Assembly: GCA_021414025.1 (NCBI GenBank)
Contig: JAIOPG010000008.1
Location: forward strand, 277,852 to 341,851
Direction: 5' to 3'
Source of the DNA: Planctomycetota bacterium
GTDB lineage: Bacteria; Planctomycetota; Phycisphaerae; Phycisphaerales; SM1A02
Length of the DNA stretch: 64,000 nt
The notes below the pieces were generated by a model. It made no database searches, was not told the DNA's origin, and saw only the letters and a list, made by a program, of their open reading frames with translations. Made by a program: the position numbers and the translations under genes. Shown here in pieces: positions 7,905 to 16,748 of the stretch (its first letter is position 1; the number at the start of each line of letters is the position of its first letter).

Positions 7905-10160
7905 TCAACCGACGACCTGGAGCCGCGCGAATTCCAGCACGAGCGATTTCACGCCCACCTTCTGGAAGCGGACGCGCACCATCGTGCTCGAGCCGCGAGG
8001 CGAGAGGCTCTCCACCACACCGCGCCCGAAGAGCGGATGGCGCACCTGCATCCCGGCGCGCATGCCGCTTCCGCCCGCGGGGTGATCGACGCCGTCGTCC
8101 GGCGCCTCGGCATCCTCCCCGTCAAAGTCTTCCACCTCGCGGCGCCGACCCTGGGCGCGGTCCTCGCGGGTCACGCCCTCGGGCAGTTCGCGGATGAAAC
8201 TGCTCTCGATGCAGGACATCGGAATGCCGCGCTGGGTGCGCACGCCCGCCGCGGTGATCAGCAGCGTGCGCTCGGCGCGGGTCATGCCCACGAAAAGCAG
8301 CCGCCGCTCCTCCTCCAGCTGCTCAGCGCTTTCGAAGCTCCGGGCGTGGGGCAGGCTGCCCTGCTCCACGCCGATGATGCAGACGAAGGGAAACTCCAGC
8401 CCCTTGGAGGCGTGCAGCGTCATCAGCGTCACGGCGCCCAGCTCCGGGTCGAAGGCGTCCGAATCCGCCACCAGCGAGACCTGCTCCAGATAGGCCCGCA
8501 GCGCGTCCAGCAGCGTGCGCAGCGGCGGCACGGCGTCCTCCTCCCCGCCGAGACCCTCGCGGGCCATTCGGTCCACGACGAAATCCGCCGAGGCGCTCAC
8601 CACCTGGGCCAAATTTTCTGTGCGCGACTCACCGGCATCCACGGCCGTGCGGTCGGCCAGCAGGTAGTAGGACTCCAGTCCGCTCTCCTTCAGAATGCGT
8701 GCAACGAAATCGCTCAGCTCACCAGGCAATCCGTTCTCGGCGTCATGGCGCCACGAGGCGACGCGGGCGGCGAGCTCGGCGGCGGCGTGGGCGGCGCGCT
8801 TGGTGGCGCCGGATTTTTCAGCGTGCCGCAATCCCTCCAGCAGTGTCTCGCCGTTCTTGGCCGCCCACATCTCGATCTTGTCAAAGCTGGTCGAGCCCAG
8901 GCCGCGGGTCGGCGTGTTGACGATGCGCTGCAGCGCCAGGTCGTCGCTGGGATTGGCCGCCAGGCGCAGATAGGCGAGCAGGTCGCGCACTTCGCGGCGG
9001 TCGTAGAAGGCCGTGCCCCGCACCACCTGGTAGGGAATGGAGCGCCGCCGCAAAGCCTCCTCCATCACCCGGCTCAGCGCGTTCATGCGATAGAGCACGG
9101 CGACGCCGCGCCAGGGAATGCCCTGGTCGCTCGCCTGCTGGATGCGGTCTGCCACCAGCGCCGCCTCCGCATGCTCGTCCTCGCAGCGCACGTAGGCCGG
9201 CGCCTCCCCCTCGCCCTTCATCGACTTGAGTTCCTTGGGACGGCGCTGCCGGTTGCGCGAGATCAGCGCCGCCGCGGCCTCGACGATGGGGCGCGTCGAG
9301 CGGAAATTCTCACCCAGCGGAACCACCTTGGCGCCGGGAAAGTGCTCCTCGAATCCCAGGATGTTGCCGATGTCCGCCCCGCGCCAACCGTAGATGCTCT
9401 GGTCGGGATCGCCGACCACGCAGAGGTTGCGGTGCTCGCGGGCAATCTCAAGCACGATCGCGAACTGCGCGTAGTTGGTGTCCTGGTACTCGTCCACCAT
9501 CACGTACTGGAAGCGTCGCCGCAGCGCGTCGCGGACGCCCTCGTCCGTCCGCAGCAGCAGGGCCAGCTTCCCCAGCAGGTCGTCGAAATCAAGGCCGGCG
9601 TTGCGCGACAGAACCTTCTGATAGGCGGCGTAGATCCGGGAGACGACCTTGCTGCGCCAGTCGGTGGCGGAGGCGATCGCCTCGTCGGGCGAAACCAGCT
9701 TGTTCTTCAGGCTGGAAATTTCCCCGAGCACTCCCGCGGGCGTGAAGCGGCTCTCGCTCTCGCCGGACTCCTTGATCGCCGCCTTGCACGCGGCGCGCTG
9801 GTCGTCGACGTCAAGCACGTTGAAGTTGGGATCAAGCCCGGCCTCCACCGCGTACCGGCGCAACACCCGCGCACCGAAGGAGTGAAACGTTCCCGCGAAC
9901 AGGCGCGCGCGATCGGGAAGATCCGCCGGCAGCAGCGCCTCGACGCGGCGGCGCATCTCGCCCGCGGCCTTGTTGGTGAAGGTGAGCGAGAGAATGCTCC
10001 ACGGCGGCACGCCCAGCGAGACCAGGTGCGCAATGCGGTGCACGATCACGCGCGTTTTTCCCGAGCCCGGACCCGCGAGCACCAGCAGCGGACCTTCCCC
10101 ATGGACCACCGCTTGGCGTTGCGGCTGGGTCAGCCCTTCGAGCAGTGGGTTCGACGACAC
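7905..10160 (-). CDS. pcrA: ATP-dependent DNA helicase, UvrD/PcrA type
   Basis: A superfamily 1A 3'-5' helicase of 751 residues that acts in nucleotide excision repair and clearing of replication forks. Walker A is AGPGSGKTRV (Lys35). DEYQDTN, GDPDQSIYGWRGAD and LTLMTLHASKGLEFPFV are further helicase motifs. The C-terminal 50 residues (VRHPLFGRGVVESLSP onward, ending LQVVG) form the Tudor-like tail of PcrA that contacts RNA polymerase. The start is GTG at 10158-10160 because TAGACT ends 6 nt upstream and the protein then begins like the family (LLEGLTQPQRQAV). Confidence 0.95.
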   Translation of the reverse strand: MSSNPLLEGLTQPQRQAVVHGEGPLLVLAGPGSGKTRVIVHRIAHLVSLGVPPWSILSLTFTNKAAGEMRRRVEALLPADLPDRARLFAGTFHSFGARVLRRYAVEAGLDPNFNVLDVDDQRAACKAAIKESGESESRFTPAGVLGEISSLKNKLVSPDEAIASATDWRSKVVSRIYAAYQKVLSRNAGLDFDDLLGKLALLLRTDEGVRDALRRRFQYVMVDEYQDTNYAQFAIVLEIAREHRNLCVVGDPDQSIYGWRGADIGNILGFEEHFPGAKVVPLGENFRSTRPIVEAAAALISRNRQRRPKELKSMKGEGEAPAYVRCEDEHAEAALVADRIQQASDQGIPWRGVAVLYRMNALSRVMEEALRRRSIPYQVVRGTAFYDRREVRDLLAYLRLAANPSDDLALQRIVNTPTRGLGSTSFDKIEMWAAKNGETLLEGLRHAEKSGATKRAAHAAAELAARVASWRHDAENGLPGELSDFVARILKESGLESYYLLADRTAVDAGESRTENLAQVVSASADFVVDRMAREGLGGEEDAVPPLRTLLDALRAYLEQVSLVADSDAFDPELGAVTLMTLHASKGLEFPFVCIIGVEQGSLPHARSFESAEQLEEERRLLFVGMTRAERTLLITAAGVRTQRGIPMSCIESSFIRELPEGVTREDRAQGRRREVEDFDGEDAEAPDDGVDHPAGGSGMRAGMQVRHPLFGRGVVESLSPRGSSTMVRVRFQKVGVKSLVLEFARLQVVG

Positions 10161-10166
10161 TTTGAG

Positions 10167-10172
10167 AGTCTA
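10167..10172 (-). promoter_or_regulatory. -10 element of pcrA
   Basis: TAGACT on the minus strand ends 6 nt before the GTG start, consistent with a leaderless transcript. Confidence 0.5.
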
Positions 10173-10339
10173 GTGAGTGAAAAAATGCGCGTTTTCCCGG
10201 CAAAATGAAGGTCGATTTCATCGCGAGCCCCTGGCGACAACGACCGACAAGATTTGCACATGAAAAATGATGCCAACCAAAATATTTAACCGATACGCAA
10301 CTAACGTCGATTTCTAGGCTTGCACTTTTCCTTTGCAAA

Positions 10340-10357
10340 ATCACAATATTATGTGAT
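10340..10357 (+). promoter_or_regulatory. Candidate NrdR box upstream of nrdJ
   Basis: The 18-bp site ATCACAATATTATGTGAT has perfect 6-bp inverted arms around ATATTA. Its core resembles the NrdR-box consensus CWATATATWG at 8 of 10 positions. NrdR represses ribonucleotide reductase genes, and nrdJ begins 456 bp downstream. The distance is long, and I could not find a clear second box at the usual spacing, so this is a candidate only. Confidence 0.35.
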
Positions 10358-10813
10358 CCTCCCACTTGCGATCCCTAGGGATAGGGGTAGGATCCTCGAA
10401 AATCGTGGTTTTTGGGGTCAATTCCAGCACTGCGACCATAAATTTATGTTTGGCTTTTGTTCGGTGATAGAAATCAGCCTCCTTTTTCGAGAGGCGAGTG
10501 AGCGTGCGACGGACATCTTGGAATTTCGAGCTTGAGAAAGAGGTGGCAAAAATGGTTTTCCGCGACAGCACATTCGGGTTCCTCTTCAAGACTTTCGCCC
10601 GCATGAATCACTGGTCGTCCATTGCGACCCTCCCGGCACACCAAGCCAACTCCTCCGATTCCTTCGGAGCTTCCCCCAAACATTCGCCGCTTCACTTTCC
10701 GCGCGTTCCCTCGTCGCACGACGACCGGACCGCCGCGGCGAGCTGAGCCTGGCGCGTCCGACTTCCCCCGGCCAATTTATTTTCACCTCATTCCGCCTTA
10801 GAGAGATTGAACC

Positions 10814-13800
10814 ATGAAGATCACCCCGCGCTTCACCCGTCCCGGACAAGACGTCTTCAGCACCGTCGAATGGAGCCTGCGCACCAGCCGCATCAGCAAC
10901 AGCGATGGCTCGACCGTCTTCGAGATGAACAACGCCGAGATCCCGGCCGCGTGGAGCCAGCTCGCCACCGACATCGTGGTGAGCAAGTACTTCCGCAAGG
11001 CCGGCGTCGAGCAGATCGGCGCCGATGGCAAGCCCGCGATGGACGCCGCGGGCAAGCCCGTGCTCGGGCCGGAGCGCTCGGTGCGCCAGGTGGTGCATCG
11101 CCTCGCCGGATGCTGGCGCCACTGGGGCGAGAAGTTCGGATACTTCTCCACGCCGCAGGATGCGCAGGCCTTCTACAACGAAATCTCCTGGATGCTGCTC
11201 AACCAGGTTGCCGCCCCCAACAGCCCGCAATGGTTCAACACCGGATTGCAATGGGCCTACGGCATCACCGGCCCGGCCCAGGGGCACTGGATCGCCGACC
11301 ACAACACCGGCGAAGTCTCGCTGGCTGCCGACGCCTACAGCCATCCGCAGCCGCACGCCTGCTTCATCCAGAGCGTGCGCGATGACCTGGTGGGCGATGG
11401 CGGCATCATGGACCTGTGGACCCGCGAGGCCCGCCTCTTCAAGTATGGCTCGGGCACCGGCACTAATTTCAGCCGCCTTCGCGGCGAGAACGAGTCGCTC
11501 TCGGGCGGCGGCAAGAGTTCGGGCCTGATGAGCTTCCTCAAGATCGGCGACCGCGCCGCCGGCGCTATCAAGAGCGGCGGCACCACGCGCCGCGCCGCCA
11601 AGATGGTCTGCCTGGACGTGGACCATCCCGACATCGAGGCCTTCGTGAACTGGAAGGTCCGCGAGGAGCTCAAGGTCGCCGCCCTCGTCGAAGGCGCCAA
11701 ACGCTTCACCCCCGAGCAGAAGGAGGTCGCCAGCCGACTCAACCTGAAGCTGGACTTCGATTTCAATGGCGAGTGCTACCAGACCGTCAGCGGCCAGAAT
11801 TCCAACAACTCGATCCGCCTTTCGGACGAGTTCATGAACGCGGTCGACGCCGACGCCTCGTGGAACCTGACCCAGCGCACCGACGGCAAGGTTGCCAAGA
11901 CGCTTCCCGCCCGCGACCTCTGGCAGCAGATCTCTTTCGCCGCATGGCAATGCGCCGATCCCGGCCTGCAGTACGACAGCACGATCAACGCCTGGCACAC
12001 CTGCCCCAAGGGCGGACGCATCAACGCCAGCAATCCCTGCAGCGAATACATGTTCCTGGACAACACCGCGTGCAACCTGGCCAGCATCAACCTGCTCAAG
12101 TTCTACGACCCCGAGACCCGCGCCTTCGACCTCGAGGGCTACGAGCACGCCATCACGCTCTGGACCGCGGTGCTGGAGATCAGCGTGCTGATGGCTTCCT
12201 TCCCCTCGAAGGAGATCGCCGAGCTCAGCTGGAAGTACCGCACGCTGGGCTTGGGCTACGCCAATCTCGGCGCGCTGCTGATGCAGGCGGGCATTCCCTA
12301 CGACAGCGAAGAAGGCCGCGCCGTGTGCGGCGCCCTTTCCGCCATCCTCACCGGTCGCAGTTACGCCGCCAGTGCGCTGCTGGCCGCGGAGCATGGGGCC
12401 TTCGGCGGCTACAGCGAGAACCGCGACAGCATGCTGCGGGTCATCCGCAACCACCGCCGCGCCGCCTACGGCGTCGACCGCGCCTCCAATGAATGGGAGG
12501 ATCTGGCGATTCGGCCGGTCTCAATCAATCATGATCTCTTCAAGACCGGGAAGATCTCGCTCTCCAACGCGGGCGACCTGCTTTCACGCTCGCTGGCCTG
12601 CTGGGACGATGCCCTGCTCTTCGGCACCAAGTTCGGTTTCCGCAATGCGCAGGTCACCGTGATCGCGCCGACCGGAACCATCGGCTTGCTGATGGACTGC
12701 GACACCACCGGCGTCGAACCCGACTTCGCCCTGACCAAGTTCAAGAAACTCGCCGGCGGCGGCTACTTCAAGATCGCCAACCAGAGTCTGCGCCCCGCGA
12801 TCAAGGCGCTGGGCTACAGCGACGAGATCTCCGATCGGATCATGACCCACGTCATCGGCACGCTCAGCATTGACACGCCGATCCCCGACGTCGAGGGCCA
12901 GATGATCGGCGACGGTCCCTCCTTCCGCGAGTTCCTCAGCGAAAAGGGCTACACCGGTGACGACCTGGTCGCGCTGGAGAATCAGCTGCCGATGATGTTC
13001 GAGCTGGGCTTCGCCTTCTCCGCCTGGAGCATGCCGGCGCAGGTGCTGGAGAAGATCGGCGTCAGCCCGGCCGCGGCCAAGGCCGATCCGAAGTTCAACG
13101 GGCTGCGCAAGCTCGGCCTGCGCAAGAAGCAGATCGACACCCTCAACCGCCTGATCTGCGGAACGCAGACGGTCGAGGGCACGCCGCTGCTCAAGCCGGA
13201 GCACCTCGCGGTCTTCGACTGCGCCAACAAATGCGGCGCCACCGGCACGCGATTCATCCGCCCGGATGGCCACATCCACATGATGGCCGCGGCGCAGCCC
13301 TTCATCTCGGGGGCCATCTCCAAGACCATCAACCTGCCGGCCGAGGCCAGCGTGGGCGAGGTCGGCGCCTCCTACCGGCTGAGCTGGGAGCTCGGGCTCA
13401 AGGCCAACGCGCTCTATCGCGACGGCAGCAAGCTGAGCCAGCCGCTCAACACCAAGGTCGACGTGGAGCAGGAGGAGGAGGACCTTGACGGTCTCGAGAC
13501 CACGACCACCTCGACCTCCGTCACCACCACCGTCTTCCACGAATCGCTTTCCACAGAGACGCAATCCATCGACCGCATGGTCGAGGTCGCCGAAACCGGA
13601 TCGATGGTGGTGCCCGTGGCCCAGAGCGGCGGCGAGTTCGTGGAGCGCGTCGTGGAGCGGGTCGTGGAGCGCGTCATCGAGCGGCCGCTGCGCCGCCGCC
13701 TGCCCGAGACCCGCGGCAGCATCACCCACAAGTTCAACGTCGCCGGACATGAGGGCTACCTCATCGTCGGCCTCTATGAAGATGGTCGCCCCGGCGAACT

Positions 13801-14530
13801 CTTCATCACCATGGCGAAGGAAGGCTCGACCATCGGCGGCCTGATGGATTCGCTGGGCACCGCGATCAGCGTGGCCCTGCAGTACGGCGTGCCGGTTGAA
13901 AGCCTGGTCACAAAGTTCGCGCATCAGCGCTTCGAGCCCATGGGCATGACCACGAATTCCGAGATTCCCTTCGCCAAGAGCCTGGTGGACTACATCTTCC
14001 GATGGATGGGCATGCAGTTCATCCCGGGCTACCGCGAATCGAACGCGCCACGGCGGGGATCCGCCGCGGCTCCCTATGCGACGCCGGATGTTCCCGCGTC
14101 TGATTTTCACCACACTGTCAAGGAGGACACTGGATGGCAACAGCGCATGGATGGCGCCGCGAACCCGACAGCGGCCCGTTTTTCGAGCACGGACGGCGAT
14201 GGTCGTGGACCGACCGGCACGGCCGATCCCATCTCCGCTTCTCTCGAATTGAAAGGCCAGGCGAAGACCGACGCGGGGCCGGGCCGTCTCTCCGTCGCCG
14301 AGCTTGGACGCTTGACGGGCGAATCTTTGGCTGGAGCGGCCGCGAGCGCGACGACGAAAGACGCTCTCGCGGCCGAGGCGTATTTTCAGGCCACGGCCTC
14401 CGTGCTTGATCAGTCCAACGCCCAGCTGATGGGCGACGCTCCCGCCTGCGATGTCTGCGGAGCGATCACGGTTCGAAACGGTACTTGCTATCGATGTCTC
14501 AACTGCGGCAACAGCATGGGCTGCAGCTGA
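10814..14530 (+). CDS. nrdJ: Vitamin B12-dependent (class II) ribonucleotide reductase
   Basis: Reduces ribonucleotides to deoxyribonucleotides using adenosylcobalamin. At 1238 residues it is the long NrdJ type. PNSPQWFNTGLQWAYG and PHACFIQSV lie in the N-terminal part of the barrel. NPCSEYMFLDNTACNLASIN holds the catalytic N-x-C-x-E motif. TVIAPTGTIGLLMDCDTTG is the phosphate-binding region. The C-terminus CDVCGAITV ... CYRCLNCGNSMGCS is a zinc ribbon with cysteines for the redox tail. Near residues 885-965 is a low-complexity insertion rich in Glu and Thr, including a VERV repeat from 12-bp tandem DNA copies. No class I reductase is in the window. Confidence 0.96.
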   Translation: MKITPRFTRPGQDVFSTVEWSLRTSRISNSDGSTVFEMNNAEIPAAWSQLATDIVVSKYFRKAGVEQIGADGKPAMDAAGKPVLGPERSVRQVVHRLAGCWRHWGEKFGYFSTPQDAQAFYNEISWMLLNQVAAPNSPQWFNTGLQWAYGITGPAQGHWIADHNTGEVSLAADAYSHPQPHACFIQSVRDDLVGDGGIMDLWTREARLFKYGSGTGTNFSRLRGENESLSGGGKSSGLMSFLKIGDRAAGAIKSGGTTRRAAKMVCLDVDHPDIEAFVNWKVREELKVAALVEGAKRFTPEQKEVASRLNLKLDFDFNGECYQTVSGQNSNNSIRLSDEFMNAVDADASWNLTQRTDGKVAKTLPARDLWQQISFAAWQCADPGLQYDSTINAWHTCPKGGRINASNPCSEYMFLDNTACNLASINLLKFYDPETRAFDLEGYEHAITLWTAVLEISVLMASFPSKEIAELSWKYRTLGLGYANLGALLMQAGIPYDSEEGRAVCGALSAILTGRSYAASALLAAEHGAFGGYSENRDSMLRVIRNHRRAAYGVDRASNEWEDLAIRPVSINHDLFKTGKISLSNAGDLLSRSLACWDDALLFGTKFGFRNAQVTVIAPTGTIGLLMDCDTTGVEPDFALTKFKKLAGGGYFKIANQSLRPAIKALGYSDEISDRIMTHVIGTLSIDTPIPDVEGQMIGDGPSFREFLSEKGYTGDDLVALENQLPMMFELGFAFSAWSMPAQVLEKIGVSPAAAKADPKFNGLRKLGLRKKQIDTLNRLICGTQTVEGTPLLKPEHLAVFDCANKCGATGTRFIRPDGHIHMMAAAQPFISGAISKTINLPAEASVGEVGASYRLSWELGLKANALYRDGSKLSQPLNTKVDVEQEEEDLDGLETTTTSTSVTTTVFHESLSTETQSIDRMVEVAETGSMVVPVAQSGGEFVERVVERVVERVIERPLRRRLPETRGSITHKFNVAGHEGYLIVGLYEDGRPGELFITMAKEGSTIGGLMDSLGTAISVALQYGVPVESLVTKFAHQRFEPMGMTTNSEIPFAKSLVDYIFRWMGMQFIPGYRESNAPRRGSAAAPYATPDVPASDFHHTVKEDTGWQQRMDGAANPTAARFSSTDGDGRGPTGTADPISASLELKGQAKTDAGPGRLSVAELGRLTGESLAGAAASATTKDALAAEAYFQATASVLDQSNAQLMGDAPACDVCGAITVRNGTCYRCLNCGNSMGCS
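13651..13684 (+). repeat. 12-bp tandem repeat inside nrdJ
   Basis: About three to four copies of GTGGAGCGCGTC encode the repeated VERV motif in the low-complexity linker of NrdJ before its C-terminal part. It probably arose by slippage; boundaries are approximate. Confidence 0.55.
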
Positions 14531-14550
14531 GCCATCTTCACAAACAAACT

Positions 14551-14585
14551 CCCGGGTCGTTCATCCACTCCGATAACGACCCGGG
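14551..14585 (+). terminator. Hairpin after nrdJ, probable terminator
   Basis: CCCGGGTCGTT (14551-14561) and AACGACCCGGG (14575-14585) are perfect 11-bp inverted arms with a 13-nt loop, 21 bp after the nrdJ stop. There is no T-run, so it may act as an RNA-end stabiliser or a weak terminator. Confidence 0.55.
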
Positions 14586-14791
14586 CGTATGCACGCGATG
14601 GGGGCAGGTCCCCAAAGAGGCACTAGTCGGCATGTGGATGGACCTCCTTGCACTGGTCGGACGAGCACGGAGACCGCTCTCCCGACCCCTCGGCTGCGGC
14701 TGACACCGGAAGCCGTGAGATTTGGAATGGATTCCGAATCTGCCGAGGTGGCCTGCCTCCCGAAGGCTGCCCCCATCGCCCTTACGCTCGC

Positions 14792-14797
14792 TACAAT
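14792..14797 (+). promoter_or_regulatory. -10 element of the membrane protein gene
   Basis: GCTACAAT with -10 TACAAT ends 8 nt before the ATG at 14806. It supports this start over an in-frame ATG at 14722. Confidence 0.5.
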
Positions 14798-14805
14798 TTC
14801 GTTTC

Positions 14806-15507
14806 ATGCCCATTCGCACCACCATTCAACCCTTCGTCTTCTGGAGGAACGCGATCTTCGCGTTTTTGTGCCTGGTCTTCGGTGTTTGGGGCTATTACGA
14901 CTGGGCGGTCAAGATCCCCAACCTCGAGGCGGACTGCATCGCCATCGACTCCGCCAAGGAGGAGATCAAAAAGTTCGAGACCATGGCCGCGACCGCGCCG
15001 CTGAACCAGAGCGACACCGCCCGCTATGTCGCCGCCAAGAAGACCGTCGAGGAGATCAATTCCCGCAACGCGGGCCCGCCCGTCAAACCCTCGCCGCTGG
15101 ACCGCCCGATGCAGATGTGGCTCTACGTGGTCGGCTGCGGCATCCTGGGCACTCCCTTTTTCATCTGGCCGATCGTGAAGATCCTGCGGCGCCAATACCG
15201 CCTCGACGAGGATGGCACGCTGCACACCCCGGGCGGCACCTACACCAGGGACCAGATCGTGGAGATCGACATGCGCCGCTGGTGCGCCAAGGATGGCGAT
15301 CGACGCAGCACCTGGACCGCCACCGCCGTGACCGACGAGGGCAAGCGGATCGTGCTCGACGACCACGACTTCAAGAACATGCACCTGATCATCGGCGGCA
15401 TCGCCCACCGCCTGATGCCCGCCAAGTGGACGGTCGAGGCGAAGCCCGTCGCCGCGTCTCCGAACGACGCCGGCGCTCCCGCGAACTCCGAAGTCGCAGC
15501 CAACTGA
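14806..15507 (+). CDS. Two-helix membrane protein of unknown function
   Basis: I do not recognise a family. From ATG 14806 the protein has 233 residues. A first transmembrane helix lies at about 15-32 (AIFAFLCLVFGVWGYY). A charged, probably helical region follows (EADCIAIDSAKEEIKKF onward). A second helix lies near 105-125 (LYVVGCGILGTPFFIWPIV), followed by a small soluble C-terminal domain resembling a PH-like fold (LDEDGTLHTPGGTYTRDQIV). Residues ahead of MPIRTTIQ in the longer frame look unlike coding sequence. It lies 42 bp ahead of the B12/GTPase fusion on the same strand, so the two may be co-transcribed. Confidence 0.7.
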   Translation: MPIRTTIQPFVFWRNAIFAFLCLVFGVWGYYDWAVKIPNLEADCIAIDSAKEEIKKFETMAATAPLNQSDTARYVAAKKTVEEINSRNAGPPVKPSPLDRPMQMWLYVVGCGILGTPFFIWPIVKILRRQYRLDEDGTLHTPGGTYTRDQIVEIDMRRWCAKDGDRRSTWTATAVTDEGKRIVLDDHDFKNMHLIIGGIAHRLMPAKWTVEAKPVAASPNDAGAPANSEVAAN

Positions 15508-15549
15508 TCCCGCCATCTGCGGGTCTCCGAAGAAACGAGCTGCGTCCAA

Positions 15550-16677
15550 GTGAAAGCGACCACCGAACCCACGACCGCGATTGAGAAGAAGGATCGCTGC
15601 GGCGGTCTGCCGCACCGGCCGCGCGTGCTGCTGGGAAAGATGGGCCTGGACGGCCACGATCGCGGCGTGAAGCTCATCGCGCGGCTGCTGCGCGACAGCG
15701 GCGTGCACGTGATCTACAGCGGACTTTGGCAGACGCCGCGCAGCCTGGCCATCGGCGCCCGCGACGAGGACGCCGACTGCATCGCCTGCTCGATGATGAG
15801 CAACAGCCACCTGGTGCTGGTGCCGCGGCTCATCGAGGAGTGCCGCAAGGTCGGCCGGCCCGACATGATCGTCAACGTCGGCGGCATCATTCCGCAGGAG
15901 GATGTCCCGGTGCTGGTCGCCGGGGGCGTGAACAAGATTTTCCACACCGGCGCGGGGCTCGAGCCCATCGTGGAGAGCGTCCGCGCTTCGGTCCGCGATT
16001 ACGCGCCGCTGCCCGCGGCGCCGACACCCAATCCAACCGCGCAGCTGGCACGGATGATCTCATTGGCCCACGCCAAGCAACTGGACGCGAAGGCGCCGCG
16101 GCGGCGCCCCAAGCGCGTGGTCGGCATCACCGGCGCGCCCGGCGCCGGCAAGAGCACGCTGGTGGCCTCGATGGCCCGCGAGATGGTGCTGCGATCCAAG
16201 AAGCTGGCGGTGATCGCCTTCGACCCGATGAGCCCGATCACCAGCGGGGCCCTGCTGGGCGACCGGCTGCGCGTCGACTTCAACGCCGTCGACGAGGGAG
16301 TCTTCTACCGCTCGCTGGCGATCATGGGCGAGGATTACGCGACGCTCGATGACATTCTGGGATTGCTCGGCGCCGCGGGCTACGACGACGTCCTGGTGGA
16401 AACCGTCGGCGCCGGCCAGAACGACGTCGCCATCCGCCTCCACGTCGACCGCTGCATCGTGGTCGTGGTTCCCGGCATGGGCGACTCCGTGCAGATGGAC
16501 AAGGCCGGACTGCTCGAGATCGCCGACCTCTTCGTGGCCAACAAGGCCGACCACGCCGGCGAGGCCAAGCTGGTCCGCGAGCTGCTCGACGTGGCCGCGG
16601 GCCGACCGATCCTGGAGACCATCGCCACCCAGGGCAAGGGCGTGGTCGAGCTGCTCAACGCGATTTTCCCGGCGTAA
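15550..16677 (+). CDS. B12-binding domain fused to a MeaB/ArgK-type GTPase
   Basis: Residues 20-155 are a cobalamin-binding domain like that of methylmalonyl-CoA mutase: KMGLDGHDRGVKLIARLL has the D-x-H-x-x-G motif (Asp34, His36, Gly39) and YSGLWQTP follows. Residues 188-375 are a G3E P-loop GTPase of the MeaB family: GITGAPGAGKST (Lys201), AFDPMSPITSGALLGDRLR, VETVGAGQNDV and VANKAD. In related systems such as IcmF, the GTPase protects and loads B12 onto an acyl-CoA mutase. Here no substrate-binding mutase domain is present, so the protein must work with a separate large subunit not in this window. The start is GTG at 15550. It precedes an MmgE/PrpD gene by 71 bp. Confidence 0.88.
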   Translation: MKATTEPTTAIEKKDRCGGLPHRPRVLLGKMGLDGHDRGVKLIARLLRDSGVHVIYSGLWQTPRSLAIGARDEDADCIACSMMSNSHLVLVPRLIEECRKVGRPDMIVNVGGIIPQEDVPVLVAGGVNKIFHTGAGLEPIVESVRASVRDYAPLPAAPTPNPTAQLARMISLAHAKQLDAKAPRRRPKRVVGITGAPGAGKSTLVASMAREMVLRSKKLAVIAFDPMSPITSGALLGDRLRVDFNAVDEGVFYRSLAIMGEDYATLDDILGLLGAAGYDDVLVETVGAGQNDVAIRLHVDRCIVVVVPGMGDSVQMDKAGLLEIADLFVANKADHAGEAKLVRELLDVAAGRPILETIATQGKGVVELLNAIFPA

Positions 16678-16719
16678 ACGCCGCCATCCCCCGGCGAAGG
16701 TTCGCGGCCCCCAAGGTGC

Positions 16720-16725
16720 TACATT
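16720..16725 (+). promoter_or_regulatory. -10-like element before the MmgE/PrpD gene
   Basis: GTGCTACATT contains TACATT 23 nt upstream of the ATG at 16749. The short leader carries GGAG, so this promoter is not leaderless. Confidence 0.35.
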
Positions 16726-16748
16726 CACCGCCCCCTTTGGAGATCTCC

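Larger units (their letters stand above)
10161..10813. other. AT-richer intergenic region between pcrA and nrdJ
   Basis: This 650-bp spacer separates two divergently read genes. It is the largest non-coding stretch in the window and is visibly richer in A/T than the genes around it. Short open frames in it have no recognisable protein features and no convincing starts. It contains several short palindromes: the NrdR-box-like site at 10340-10357, ATCCCTAGGGAT at 10371-10382, AGGATCCT at 10389-10396 and CATAAATTTATG at 10437-10448. I see no cobalamin riboswitch, RNA gene or mobile element. Confidence 0.6.

Noticed and set aside
8037..10208. A 723-codon plus-strand frame opposite pcrA
   Set aside because: Same kind of antisense shadow; the helicase motifs are all on the minus strand.
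10341..10604. An 87-codon frame in the pcrA-nrdJ spacer
   Set aside because: No recognisable features, no ribosome-binding site, and it covers the palindromes that look regulatory.
10161..10813. A cobalamin riboswitch upstream of the B12-dependent reductase
   Set aside because: I found no B12-box-like sequence in the spacer.
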